A stretch of DNA of 41,748 nucleotides from Acidimicrobiia bacterium (GCA_025937235.1 JAICRU010000021.1:1-41748); one strand, 5' to 3'; positions 27,817-37,465 are shown, counted from the first letter of the stretch. Made by a program: numbers and translations. Notes: generated by a model from the sequence alone, not told the origin.

Positions 27817-29493
27817 ATGAACGTCGTCGTCTACACCGCAGTCTTCAATGACTACGACATCCTGTGGGGCCCCAGGGTGCGAAGTGAAGACGTGCGTTTT
27901 GTGTGCTTTTCCGACCGGCCAATCGTCAGAACCGAGGGTTGGGAAGTGGTTCAGGTCGATCCCCAGAACGGTCATCCTTTCTCGCAGCGCTTCTACAAGC
28001 TTTGTTCTCACCTCGTTTTCCCCGAAGCGGATGTGACTCTCTACCTCGATGGGACGTTCGAGTTGCTAGTCGACCCTCTTCAACTAGTCGACCGGTACCT
28101 GAGCAAATGGGACCTGGCGCTTTTTCGGCATCCCCAGAGACAGGGGGTCTTCGAGGAACTCGACGCGTGTGCCAGATTGGGAAAAGACGACCGTCGCCTC
28201 TTGGAAATGATTGCGGAGCTGTACGCATCCGAGGGCATGCCGGCGAGCGGTTACCTGCGTGCTGGTGGCTTCATCCTCCGCCGTCATTCTCAAGAAGTGG
28301 CTGCGTTCAACGAATGCTGGTTCAGGGAACTCGTTCGTTCCGGGATACGCGATCAGCCTCCACTGGCACACGCCCTGTGGGAGAGCGGAATCTCATTCGA
28401 GACTATCGACGACAACATATGGCGCAACGACATGATGAATTACCATCCGCACAAGGAGAAGCTCCTCCCAGAGCAACGAAGGTTCCTGTTTCTCGGTGGC
28501 AGTCCGCGCTCGGCTACGACAATGCTGCACGGACTCCTTAACAATGATCCTCGCATCGCTCTCGGTAAGGAGCGATACAACACGATAAGGGAAAGGATCA
28601 CTCCGGAGGATTTCTCCGATCACAGTTTCTTTGCGTCAACCCAGGAGGAGACCTCGTCTGTGCCAGCGCGGATGATCCCGCCGGACCAAGCGGGGTTCAG
28701 AGTCTGGCCGGAGGACGAAGCTTCGATGAAGGAGAAATGGACATCAGACACATTGGTGTACATAGGCGATACGTCACCGTTTTACGTCTGGCAACTACCG
28801 TATCTGAGAGAGACATTTCCAGGCGCACGATTCATCGTGATGATTCGAGACCCGGTGTCCAGGGCCGATTCATACCAGAGAAGAAGAGGCTTCGAAGATA
28901 ACTGGCAGTCTGGGAATGACCTCCAGTTGGAAGCTGAGGACCGGGATCAGAATGCGGAGAATCTTCTTGCCTATCTGGAGCGCTTCGGCTTCAACGATGT
29001 CTTCATCATCGACTACGACACCTTCTATGGAGGAGATCGCGACTATCTGCTGTCCCTCTACAGGTTCCTTGACCTGGAAATCGCCCCCGAAGTACAGCGA
29101 CAGTTCGATCTCTTGACCTCCGAGTGGGGTTCTAGCCAACCGCTCCGTCGCGGCCTTGCCGGTGAGGCCGAGGTCGGCCGTCAGTCGAGTCGGGAGGCGT
29201 ACTCGCAGATTCGGCCCGTCCTGCCGATCATGCGCGATTACCACCTGCTTGCACTTGAGCGTGCGGCGCGGATCGACTCAGAGGAGAGGCTTTCAAGCGA
29301 GATGGAAACGAACAGGGGACTTCGCGATCTAGGCCGGTTCCTCTATTTGACTGTCAGAGCTCTGCTTCAGGATGAAGCCATCGGCAACCCCACCGACATT
29401 CAAAGGGCACAGAGGGCCGAGACCGCATGGAGGTCGTTCTGGAAATTGCCGGATTCTGCCGAGACGCCGGCTGCAGGCTGTGGCGGGGAATAG
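27817..29493 (+). CDS. Fusion: N-terminal DUF616/TOD1-like glycosyltransferase-type domain and C-terminal sulfotransferase domain
   Basis: MNVVVYTAVFNDYDILWGP...VTLYLDGTFELLVDP...ALFRHPQRQGVFEELDAC (DUF616-like) followed by RRFLFLGGSPRSATTMLHGLLNNDPRIALGKERY...FIVMIRDPVSRADSYQRRRGFE (PAPS loop and 3'-phosphate region). Confidence 0.75.
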   Translation: MNVVVYTAVFNDYDILWGPRVRSEDVRFVCFSDRPIVRTEGWEVVQVDPQNGHPFSQRFYKLCSHLVFPEADVTLYLDGTFELLVDPLQLVDRYLSKWDLALFRHPQRQGVFEELDACARLGKDDRRLLEMIAELYASEGMPASGYLRAGGFILRRHSQEVAAFNECWFRELVRSGIRDQPPLAHALWESGISFETIDDNIWRNDMMNYHPHKEKLLPEQRRFLFLGGSPRSATTMLHGLLNNDPRIALGKERYNTIRERITPEDFSDHSFFASTQEETSSVPARMIPPDQAGFRVWPEDEASMKEKWTSDTLVYIGDTSPFYVWQLPYLRETFPGARFIVMIRDPVSRADSYQRRRGFEDNWQSGNDLQLEAEDRDQNAENLLAYLERFGFNDVFIIDYDTFYGGDRDYLLSLYRFLDLEIAPEVQRQFDLLTSEWGSSQPLRRGLAGEAEVGRQSSREAYSQIRPVLPIMRDYHLLALERAARIDSEERLSSEMETNRGLRDLGRFLYLTVRALLQDEAIGNPTDIQRAQRAETAWRSFWKLPDSAETPAAGCGGE

Positions 29494-29606
29494 TGGGCAA
29501 TGATTCTACTTTCGAAAGGACCCAACGCTCCATGTTGGGGAACGGAGAAGTTTGCGTTTAGGGGAAGGTGGCATCCTGCGGGCTCCGTGGGCGTCTTGGG
29601 ATTGAA

Positions 29607-30326
29607 ATGACCTGGCGACAGACTGCTTTGAGTTGGCGACGCTTTGCTGCCAACTATTTGCATTCCCTGGCGATTGCAATGATGCGTCGCGAGTACGCTG
29701 AGTTTGCTCCTCGATCATGGTCAAATCGAGAACTCCGCCGTTTCGCCCATTTGTTCCTCGGTGACGTAATTCACGTATCGGGTTGGGAGGACCGCGACAA
29801 GGAAGGCGGTTTCTATCACGATTATTTCTCGAAGGCTTCCTCGTACCACCTGTCCAATTTTGGTGGCGCGCGGGGCACTAGCCCTCTTACGGACGTTGCG
29901 ATAGATCTCGAAGAGCAGCTTCCGAGCGAACTTGTGGGCAAGTACGACGTCGTCTTTAACCACACTACGCTGGAACACGTATTCGACTTTCGAGGTGCCT
30001 TCGCGCGCCTGTGCGAACTTTCGAAGGATGTAGTAATCGTGGTCGTTCCTTTTGCGCAGGTCGAACATTGGGAGCAAGGCTCTTTTCTTGACTATTGGAG
30101 AGTGACCGAGTTTGGCTTGGAGCGTCTCTTTACAGAAAATGAGCTGGTGCCGCTGTATATTGCGAGCAATCACAACCCAATCTACCCTACGTACTTCTTT
30201 GCGATCGGCTCTCGTCACGGACATAAATGGATTCCGATCGCTCAGGAGGGCAGGAGGAGGCAAGATCAATTCAATCGTGACCGCAAGTTTCGACCCCTCT
30301 GGAACCGATGCAAAGTTCTCATGTAG
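29607..30326 (+). CDS. Methyltransferase-like protein
   Basis: VHVSGWEDRD...VGKYDVVFNHTTLEHVFDFRGAFARLCELSKDVVIVVVPFAQVEHWEQGSFLDYWRVTEFGLERLF is like methyltransferase-11 architecture. ATG 29607 chosen; the track start is 29568. Confidence 0.55.
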   Translation: MTWRQTALSWRRFAANYLHSLAIAMMRREYAEFAPRSWSNRELRRFAHLFLGDVIHVSGWEDRDKEGGFYHDYFSKASSYHLSNFGGARGTSPLTDVAIDLEEQLPSELVGKYDVVFNHTTLEHVFDFRGAFARLCELSKDVVIVVVPFAQVEHWEQGSFLDYWRVTEFGLERLFTENELVPLYIASNHNPIYPTYFFAIGSRHGHKWIPIAQEGRRRQDQFNRDRKFRPLWNRCKVLM

Positions 30327-30447
30327 CCATGGCCTCGGAGACGCGGGTCCTTGGCCCGGGTGTATCAGAAGGAGAGCCGGATGGGCCCGCGCTGGCAGTC
30401 TTCAGAGACGGTGAGGCGGTTCGATCGTTCGATCACTCACAAGCGAC

Positions 30448-30549
30448 CGACCAGCTTTTGCGCCCTTTTTCGCCGTTCTCTCTCGAGCTAGTCGTGTCCG
30501 ACAAGAATGCCACCCTCGATACTTGCGGGATGCAGAGGTCTTCGCATAG
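30448..30549 (+). pseudogene. Remnant of an rmlC 3' end, frameshifted, directly upstream of rmlB
   Basis: SPFSLELVVSDKNAT then, after about a 1-nt frame shift, YLRDAEVFA-stop; compare rmlC ...DPIISERDATAPYLRDADVFA-stop. Similarity continues past the stop (27737-27778 vs 30520-30561, about 35/42 identical by eye). Left boundary approximate. Confidence 0.7.
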
Positions 30550-30558
30550 GTTGAATCG

Positions 30559-31530
30559 GTGTCCCGCAAATATCTGGTGACCGGTGGTGCCGGATTCATC
30601 GGATCGAACTTCGTGCGTTACGTCCTCGAGAAGGAGCCCGACGCTTCGGTGACGAATCTCGACCTCCTCACCTATGCGGGAGTGAAGGCGACCGTCGACG
30701 AGTTGGATCGGTTGCCGGGGCACACCTTCGTGCTCGGTGACATACGCGACCCGGATCTCGTCAACCGGCTCATGCAGGGCATCGACGTGGTCGTCCATTT
30801 CGCCGCCGAGAGCCATGTCGACCGCTCGATCACCGGGCCGTCGGTGTTCCTCGAGACCAACGTCGTCGGCACCGGTGTCCTGCTCGACGCCGCAGCCAGG
30901 CAGGGAGTGCGGAGGTTCATCCATGTCTCCACCGACGAGGTCTACGGGTCGGTGGCCGAGGGCTTCGCCCCCGAGGACGCCCTGCTCGACCCTTCCTCTC
31001 CATACTCGGCATCCAAGGCGGGGAGCGACCTCGTCGCCCTCTCCTACCGGGTTACCTTCGACTACCCGGTGATCGTCACCCGCTGCACCAACAACTACGG
31101 GCCCTACCAGTTCCCGGAGAAGGTCATCCCCCTCTTCGTCACCAACCTCCTCGACGACCTCGAGGTGCCCCTCTACGGGACCGGGTCCAACGAGCGGGAC
31201 TGGCTCTTCGTCGAGGACCATTGCTCGGGCCTCTACCTTCTCGTCGACGAAGGCGCGCCCGGGGAGATCTACAACATCGGGGCCAACGCCCAGATGACCA
31301 ACCTCGATCTCACCCGACGAATACTGGAGATCATGGACAAGGACGAGTCCTCGATCGAATACGTCGAGGATCGCAAGGGCCATGACCTCAGATACGCCGT
31401 TGACTCCTCGAAGATCCGGGCCCTGGGCTGGGCGCCGACACACGACTTCGACGAGCGCATCTCCGACACGGTCGACTGGTACCGGAGCCGCGAGGACTGG
31501 TGGCGACCACTGAAGAAGGCGAGCGCGTGA
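30559..31530 (+). CDS. rmlB: dTDP-glucose 4,6-dehydratase
   Basis: VTGGAGFIGSNFVRYVLEKEPDASVTNLDLLTYAG; HVSTDEVYGSV; YSASKAGSDL; TRCTNNYGPYQFPEKVIPLF. Confidence 0.95.
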   Translation: MSRKYLVTGGAGFIGSNFVRYVLEKEPDASVTNLDLLTYAGVKATVDELDRLPGHTFVLGDIRDPDLVNRLMQGIDVVVHFAAESHVDRSITGPSVFLETNVVGTGVLLDAAARQGVRRFIHVSTDEVYGSVAEGFAPEDALLDPSSPYSASKAGSDLVALSYRVTFDYPVIVTRCTNNYGPYQFPEKVIPLFVTNLLDDLEVPLYGTGSNERDWLFVEDHCSGLYLLVDEGAPGEIYNIGANAQMTNLDLTRRILEIMDKDESSIEYVEDRKGHDLRYAVDSSKIRALGWAPTHDFDERISDTVDWYRSREDWWRPLKKASA

Positions 31531-32402
31531 AAGGCATCGTCCTCGCCGGCGGGGCCGGCACCAGGCTCGACCCGATGACCCGGGTGGCCAGCAAGCAGCT
31601 GCAGCCCGTCTACGACAAGCCGATGGTCTACTACCCGCTGGCCACGCTGATGGAGGCCGGGATCTCGGAAACCCTGCTCATCTCCACCCCACACGACATT
31701 CCTCGGTTCGAGGACCTGTTGGGGGACGGGACACCATGGGGCATCTCCATCGAATACGCTGTCCAAGAACATCCCGGCGGCATCGCCCAAGCCTTCCTCG
31801 TCGGTGAATCCTTCGTGGGCACCGACCCGGTGGCTCTCATCCTTGGCGACAACATCTTCTACGGAGCGCTCGGCCTGGCCGAGATCGTGGAGGGGTTCAC
31901 AGGCGGCGCACTCGTTTTCGGATACCCGGTCTCCGACCCCGAAAGATACGGCGTCGTCGAGCTCGCCGACGACGGCAAGGTTCTCTCCCTGGAGGAGAAG
32001 CCGGCCAGACCCAAGTCGAACCTTGCGGTGCCCGGCTTCTACCTCTACGACGGGAGGGTGGTGGAGATTACCAAGCGGCTCAAGCCCTCGGCCCGGGGCG
32101 AACTCGAGATCACCGACCTGAACCGGGCTTATATGGAGGAGGGGACTCTCCGGGCCGTGCCCTTGGGGCGGGGCATCGCCTGGCTGGACAGCGGCACCCA
32201 TGACTCCCTGCTCGAGGCGGCCAACTTCATCGCCACCATCGAACACCGGCAGGGGCTAAAGATCGCCTGTCTCGAGGAGATCGCGCTGGACCGTGGCCTG
32301 GTCAGCCTGCAGCAGATGGAGGCGACCCTTTCGGCCATGCCCAACTCCACTTACCGCGACTACGTGGCTCGGGTGCTCGGGGAGCACCGATCAGAGGCAT
32401 AG
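31527..32402 (+). CDS. rmlA: Glucose-1-phosphate thymidylyltransferase
   Basis: VKGIVLAGGAGTRLDPMTRVASKQLQPVYDKPMVYYPLATLMEAGI; LILGDNIFYG; GTG start overlaps the rmlB stop. Confidence 0.95.
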   Translation: MKGIVLAGGAGTRLDPMTRVASKQLQPVYDKPMVYYPLATLMEAGISETLLISTPHDIPRFEDLLGDGTPWGISIEYAVQEHPGGIAQAFLVGESFVGTDPVALILGDNIFYGALGLAEIVEGFTGGALVFGYPVSDPERYGVVELADDGKVLSLEEKPARPKSNLAVPGFYLYDGRVVEITKRLKPSARGELEITDLNRAYMEEGTLRAVPLGRGIAWLDSGTHDSLLEAANFIATIEHRQGLKIACLEEIALDRGLVSLQQMEATLSAMPNSTYRDYVARVLGEHRSEA

Positions 32403-33229
32403 CGGTCCTCGGAGCGGGGGGCCAGCTGGGAACCGCCTTCATGCGTCTTCTCGGCGACGACGCAGTACCGCTGACCAGGGCCGATCTGGATCTTGCCAGC
32501 CCTGATCACATCGCCCCCACCCTCGACGGGCTCGACCCTTCGATGGTGGTCAACTGTGCCGCCTACACCGCGGTCGACCGGGCAGAGGAGGAAGAGGACC
32601 TGGCCACAGCGGTCAACTCGGTGGCGGTGGGGGTCCTCGCCGAGTGGGCCGCGGTGCGCTCCCGGCCGATGCTGACCTTCTCCACCGACTATGTCTTCGA
32701 CGGGTTCTCCGACGAGCCCTACGTGGAGACCTCACCGACCAACCCAGTCAATGCTTATGGCCGCTCCAAGCTCCCCGGTGAGACGCTGGCCGTGGGGCAG
32801 GGGGCCTTGGTGGTGCGCACCTCGTGGGTGATCTCGGGCAGCCACCCCAACTTCGTGGCCACCATCCTCCACAAGGTCAAAGAGCAGGAGCTACGGGTGG
32901 TGGACGACCAACGGGGCAACCCAACGGTGGCGGCCGATCTGGCCCGGGCCAGCTTCGACGCCCTCGGTGCCGGTGTCACCGGGCTGCTCCATCTGACCAA
33001 CGAAGGGGAGACAACCTGGTACGAGCTGGCCCGGACCAGTGTTGGTCTGGCCGACCTCGACCCCTCCCGGATCTCGCCATGTGCCACCGAGGACTACCCG
33101 ACCCCGGCCCGGCGACCCGCCTATTCGGTGCTCGCCTCGGAGCGGCTGGAGGACCTCGGGCTCGAGCCACTCCCACACTGGCGCACGTCGATCTGGCATG
33201 TCGTGGACGAGCTCAAGACCTGGATCTGA
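32399..33229 (+). CDS. rmlD: dTDP-4-dehydrorhamnose reductase; start codon uncertain
   Basis: In-frame IAVLGAGGQLGTAFMRLL...; VNCAAYTAVDRAEEEEDLA; TFSTDYVFDGFSDEPYVETSPTNPVNAYGRSKLPGE. The track ORF (32441) begins after the Rossmann motif; no ATG/GTG/TTG precedes it in frame. Confidence 0.9.
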   Translation: MAVLGAGGQLGTAFMRLLGDDAVPLTRADLDLASPDHIAPTLDGLDPSMVVNCAAYTAVDRAEEEEDLATAVNSVAVGVLAEWAAVRSRPMLTFSTDYVFDGFSDEPYVETSPTNPVNAYGRSKLPGETLAVGQGALVVRTSWVISGSHPNFVATILHKVKEQELRVVDDQRGNPTVAADLARASFDALGAGVTGLLHLTNEGETTWYELARTSVGLADLDPSRISPCATEDYPTPARRPAYSVLASERLEDLGLEPLPHWRTSIWHVVDELKTWI

Positions 33230-34076
33230 ACCAGGCGCGGTGTGAGGCAGTCTCCAGCTCTTTTCTCAAGACGGCCGCCTCATCACGGGCGGCCAGCATG
33301 CGTCTGATCCATGCCACCGCGGTCCTGGCCCGCTCCAGATTGCGGAGATAGTCCTCGGTGTCGGTCGTGTCCAACAGCGGCCCATCGGGGCCGGTCTCCC
33401 AGAGGTCGAGGAAGCTGTCGAGGTTCCTCCGGTATAGGGCGGTCAGCTCCGGCACTTGCTTCATGCTGGCTTGGGACTCGTGATGTATCAGGACCCTGGT
33501 GTCGAGGACCACATCGAGACCGTGGGCCCACACAGTGAAGGCCAGGTCGAGGTCCTCCCCGCTGGCCCGCTCGTAGTCTTCGTTCCAGCCGCCCAGAGCC
33601 TCGATCTGGGCTTTCCTCAGCAGGACCACAACCCCGCTGGGGAACTCGCCGAAAGGGAGCAGGACCTCGACTGTGTCCCCGGGTTCGCTCCGGATCGTCA
33701 CCGGGTTGCCGGCGGCCGTCACCGCGGGCAGGACCATGCCAACGCCCTGATCACCAGCGAGTATCTGAGTCAGCGGCTCATCCCACCCGTCGGGCAAGAC
33801 GGTGTCGTTGTTGACGAAGGCGACATAGGTGCCGACGGCCACGGCCAGCCCCGAGTTGTTCCCGGCGGCAAAGCCCAGGTTCTGCGAGTTGATCACGACC
33901 TTGTCCCCCGCCTCCCTGGCGTAAGCGGCCCCACCGTCGGTCGAGCCGTTGTCGACGATGATCAGCTCGTAGGCGCCCCGAGTACCAGACCGGATCGATT
34001 CGACACATCGTCGAGTGAGGTCTAGGTGGTTCCAGGCGAGAACGACTACGGAGAGATCGGGTGTCTTCACTGACAC
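33213..34076 (-). CDS. GT2 glycosyltransferase (rhamnosyltransferase-like)
   Basis: LSVVVLAWNHLDLTRRCVESIRSGTRGAYELIIVDNGSTDGGAAYAREAGDKVVINSQNLGFAAGNNSGL. Confidence 0.9.
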   Translation of the reverse strand: MSVKTPDLSVVVLAWNHLDLTRRCVESIRSGTRGAYELIIVDNGSTDGGAAYAREAGDKVVINSQNLGFAAGNNSGLAVAVGTYVAFVNNDTVLPDGWDEPLTQILAGDQGVGMVLPAVTAAGNPVTIRSEPGDTVEVLLPFGEFPSGVVVLLRKAQIEALGGWNEDYERASGEDLDLAFTVWAHGLDVVLDTRVLIHHESQASMKQVPELTALYRRNLDSFLDLWETGPDGPLLDTTDTEDYLRNLERARTAVAWIRRMLAARDEAAVLRKELETASHRAWFRSRS

Positions 34077-34082
34077 TCGAGG

Positions 34083-35762
34083 CTAGGCACAGGCACCCCC
34101 GTGCAGCCGATAGATGGTCACCACTCCACCGGGCCGCTCGAACTCGAACGGGTACAGGTTCGTCGACCAGTCGAAGTTGAACGGGACGGGGTCGGCCCCG
34201 GGTCCGTAGGGCGACGCATGGAACACGACCTCACCACGCTCCTCCAGCTCCCGGTAGTAGGCCGCGGCCTCAGGCCGGAGCTCCTCGTCGACGAAGAGCC
34301 GGTCGTAGAAAAGGCTGGACGCCGACACCCAGCACCAGCCCTCCTCTTCGTACTGGTCGAGCATCGCCCGACGGGCACCGACTGTGGACTGGTTGCCGTT
34401 CAACGACGTCAACTGCCACCGGCTCTCGATGGCACGGGTGCCTGGGTCTTCGTCGATCATGGGTCGCACCAGCACACCCGAGTTGACGAAGCGCGTGCCG
34501 ACCGGGAGGTTCTCGCGCATCCATTCCGCCGCTTGGGTCCGGGTGTCGGTGCGCCCGAACAGGGTGTTCATGTGGGCGACGTGGATCACGGATTGGAGAC
34601 ACATGAGAACCGTGACCGTCGCCAGGACCGGCGTCGCCGGCCAATCGAGACGGTCGGTGATGGCTTCAGTCAGGCGAATCGCGCCAACAGCGGCCAGGAG
34701 AAGTACGAAGGGAAGAACAGGAAGTAGCCATCTGCCGAAGAACGCCGCCTGCTCGCCCATGAACGCGAAGTACGCGAGAGGTGATGGGAGGAGGAGGGCG
34801 GCCATCCTGCGGTCCCGGATCAATGACCACACCGCGCCGACGATCGCCAGACCGCACGTCAGCCAGCCCAGCCCCCAGGTGAGCACCCACCCGTAATAGA
34901 GGTGACCGTTCTCCTGAGCCTGGCCGATCTTCGGCTCACCGCCGCCACTGGCATCCAATCGGAGCAGGTCATCGAGAACCCCCTGTGTATCCGTGACCAA
35001 GGTGGGAACGGCGAGGAGAAACGCCGCGATCGAACACGCGCCGGCAACGAGAAGGCCGATCACCGCCCGCCCGTGCTCGGCGCGCCAGTGGGTGAAGGCA
35101 GCCGCCAGGAGCGCCAGGATCACGATGCCTGCGGTGTACTTGGTCCCACTCGCCAATCCCAAGCCGACACCCGCCAGGACATAGCCGCCCAAGTGACGGC
35201 TCTTGAGGACGATGGCCGACCCCAGCAGTGAGACGGTCCCGGCCACCATCGCCGCCACGTCGTTGGTGGCGAAATGGGACCAGTGGACCGGGAGGAATGA
35301 GACGGCCATCAACGTCGCGGCCATCAGGCCGGCGCGGCGATCGATCAGCACTCGCCCCACCAGATATATGACCACCACACCGATCGCTCCAATGAGCGCG
35401 ACCACGACACGGGCTACGAGATAGGGAGCGGCCGGATCCGATGCGGCGGTGGCAAGCACACCGTCGCTGCCGGCGAACCACAGGGCGAACGCCAGATAGA
35501 AGACGTATGTGATCAGAGGAGGATTGAGGAAGTAGCCGGTATCGAACCCGCCGATCTCGTGCAATCGAACCGCACGAGGCACGAAATGGGACGCCTCGTC
35601 GGGGTTGAAGATCGCCGGCAGGCCATGGTCGATGCTCCAGAGACGTGCGGTGAGGGCGATGGCGAAGACCAGGGCCAGGACTATCCAGTGCCAGACCGTC
35701 CCCTTCAGCGGCGGGGCGGCGGAGCCTTGCTCATCCACATCGGTCGGCGCAGCCAATGCCAT
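34083..35762 (-). CDS. GT39/PMT-like polytopic glycosyltransferase
   Basis: LTARLWSIDHGLPAIFNPDEASHFVPRAVRLHEIGGFDTGYFLNPPLITYVFYLAF; HWSHFATNDV. Confidence 0.8.
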   Translation of the reverse strand: MALAAPTDVDEQGSAAPPLKGTVWHWIVLALVFAIALTARLWSIDHGLPAIFNPDEASHFVPRAVRLHEIGGFDTGYFLNPPLITYVFYLAFALWFAGSDGVLATAASDPAAPYLVARVVVALIGAIGVVVIYLVGRVLIDRRAGLMAATLMAVSFLPVHWSHFATNDVAAMVAGTVSLLGSAIVLKSRHLGGYVLAGVGLGLASGTKYTAGIVILALLAAAFTHWRAEHGRAVIGLLVAGACSIAAFLLAVPTLVTDTQGVLDDLLRLDASGGGEPKIGQAQENGHLYYGWVLTWGLGWLTCGLAIVGAVWSLIRDRRMAALLLPSPLAYFAFMGEQAAFFGRWLLPVLPFVLLLAAVGAIRLTEAITDRLDWPATPVLATVTVLMCLQSVIHVAHMNTLFGRTDTRTQAAEWMRENLPVGTRFVNSGVLVRPMIDEDPGTRAIESRWQLTSLNGNQSTVGARRAMLDQYEEEGWCWVSASSLFYDRLFVDEELRPEAAAYYRELEERGEVVFHASPYGPGADPVPFNFDWSTNLYPFEFERPGGVVTIYRLHGGACA

Positions 35763-35832
35763 CGTTCGTCGAATGTAACGAGGCGCCTCGGATGGTTGTG
35801 GCCAACGGACCCGGTTCTCTTACAGTCTCTCT

Positions 35833-36567
35833 GTGCCGGGCGGATATCCGACAGTCACCATGCTCCACGTCGGTCGTTGTGGGAGCACGGTCGTGGCCGA
35901 GATGCTGGGTCGTCACCCGTCGATCTCATGGGACGGTGAGGTGTTCGAACCGAAGGTGCGGGCCAAGATCGGTTACGAGGATGTTCCGCCTGTGGCGTTC
36001 CTCCGCGACCGTATCGCCCGGGCTCCCGAAATCTACGGGTTCGAGATCAAATACCTGCCCTCGCATCACCAGCGAGTCCTCGGCCTCGACCTGGAAGGCA
36101 TCCTCCAGCTGACCGACTCAGTGGGTGTCAGCCTCTACGTGACCCTGCATCGGCGCAACTACCTGCGGAGGGTGGTGTCCGGTGTGATCGGGAGGGAGCG
36201 GCGACGATGGCATCGAACCTCCGATCAGCCCACGCCGGACACGAAAGTCCGGGTCGATCTTGGCGCAGTGCCATTCGGGCCCCGCCAGCCGCTTCTGGAG
36301 GTCCTGGAGGAGATGAAGAAAGGGGAGGCGGATCTGAAATCGGCGTTGTTGGATCGGGCCGCCCTACATCTCACGTATGAAGACGACGTGGCGATCGACC
36401 CGGTCAAGGCTTACACGTCGGTGTGTGAATTCATCGGCATCACGCCGGAGGATGTGCGGCCCGCGCTGGGGCGGACAGGCACCGATCGACTCGAATCGAT
36501 GGTGACCAACTACGACGAGATCGTCGAGGCCCTGTCCGGCACCGAATATGCCTGGATGCTGGACTAG
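35833..36567 (+). CDS. Sulfotransferase family protein
   Basis: VTMLHVGRCGSTVVAEMLGRHPSISWDGEVFEPK; SLYVTLHRRNYLRRVVSGVIGRERRRWH. Confidence 0.75.
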   Translation: MPGGYPTVTMLHVGRCGSTVVAEMLGRHPSISWDGEVFEPKVRAKIGYEDVPPVAFLRDRIARAPEIYGFEIKYLPSHHQRVLGLDLEGILQLTDSVGVSLYVTLHRRNYLRRVVSGVIGRERRRWHRTSDQPTPDTKVRVDLGAVPFGPRQPLLEVLEEMKKGEADLKSALLDRAALHLTYEDDVAIDPVKAYTSVCEFIGITPEDVRPALGRTGTDRLESMVTNYDEIVEALSGTEYAWMLD

Positions 36568-36578
36568 ATCTCCGCCCG

Positions 36579-37400
36579 ATGTTACGTCGACGCCCGAGCC
36601 AAGAGCCACCGGTCGAGTTGCCGATGGCCCCACCCCTTTGGGTCATCGGCGCGCCTCGCTCGGGAACGACCTTCCTGGCGCGGGTGCTGGACCACCACCC
36701 TCAGGTTCTTCTGACCAACGAGACCCGGATCATGCTCCTGTTCAGCAGAATGTTGAACAGATGGGTCGAGTCGCGTCGTCTCCTGGCAACCTCAAAGGCC
36801 GAAATCCTCGACAGCCTGTGGCGCCAGACACCTGGCGTGATCGAGCAGATCTATCGGGATCTCGGCGCCAGACCGGGGCAGCGTTGGGGCGACAAGTATC
36901 CGCAGTATGCCGACGGTGACCAGGAACCGGAAGCGTTGGCTACCATCGACCGTCTGTTCCCAGAGGGCCAATACGTCCACATCATCCGAGACCCGAGGGC
37001 GGTCGTGGCTTCGATCGTGGCCAAGGGGTGGCTCCCGTTCGACGAGGCGATCCAAGCTTGGCGCGACTTCGTGACTCATGCCATGGCCTTCGGACAAGGT
37101 GTCGGGTCGAGCCGTTACCACGAGCTCAGGTTCGAGGATCTGGTGACCGACGGACCGACGACGGTCGACTCGATCCTGAAGTTCCTCGGCCTTCCCGATG
37201 ATGAGGGCGTCGTCCGATTCCTCCGCTCCCAGGAATCGGGGCGCGATCGATTGAGTTATCCGACGGGGATTCCGGGGAGCATCGGACCGGCGGCTTGGGA
37301 AGCACGACTCGACGGCGAGCAGGTACGAGCCGTGGAGTCCAAGCTCGGCGACCTGATGACCGAACTGGGTTACGAACGCTCTTCGTCATCGACGTACTGA
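36579..37400 (+). CDS. Sulfotransferase family protein
   Basis: LWVIGAPRSGTTFLARVLDHHPQVLLTNETR; RWGDKYPQYA; GQYVHIIRDPRAVVASIVAKGW. Confidence 0.88.
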   Translation: MLRRRPSQEPPVELPMAPPLWVIGAPRSGTTFLARVLDHHPQVLLTNETRIMLLFSRMLNRWVESRRLLATSKAEILDSLWRQTPGVIEQIYRDLGARPGQRWGDKYPQYADGDQEPEALATIDRLFPEGQYVHIIRDPRAVVASIVAKGWLPFDEAIQAWRDFVTHAMAFGQGVGSSRYHELRFEDLVTDGPTTVDSILKFLGLPDDEGVVRFLRSQESGRDRLSYPTGIPGSIGPAAWEARLDGEQVRAVESKLGDLMTELGYERSSSSTY

Positions 37401-37465
37401 AATGCCGAGTTTCAAATTCTCACCGACGGGGTAGGGTCGCCGCCGGCTCTGAAGAGGAGGAAGAC

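Noticed and set aside
30433-32246. 336-aa and 325-aa minus-strand ORFs
   Set aside because: Antisense shadows of rmlB and rmlA; no recognisable protein features.
33213-33229. 17-bp tail overlap of convergent rmlD and GT2 genes as a regulatory device
   Set aside because: Short convergent overlaps are common in compact genomes; nothing else indicates regulation.
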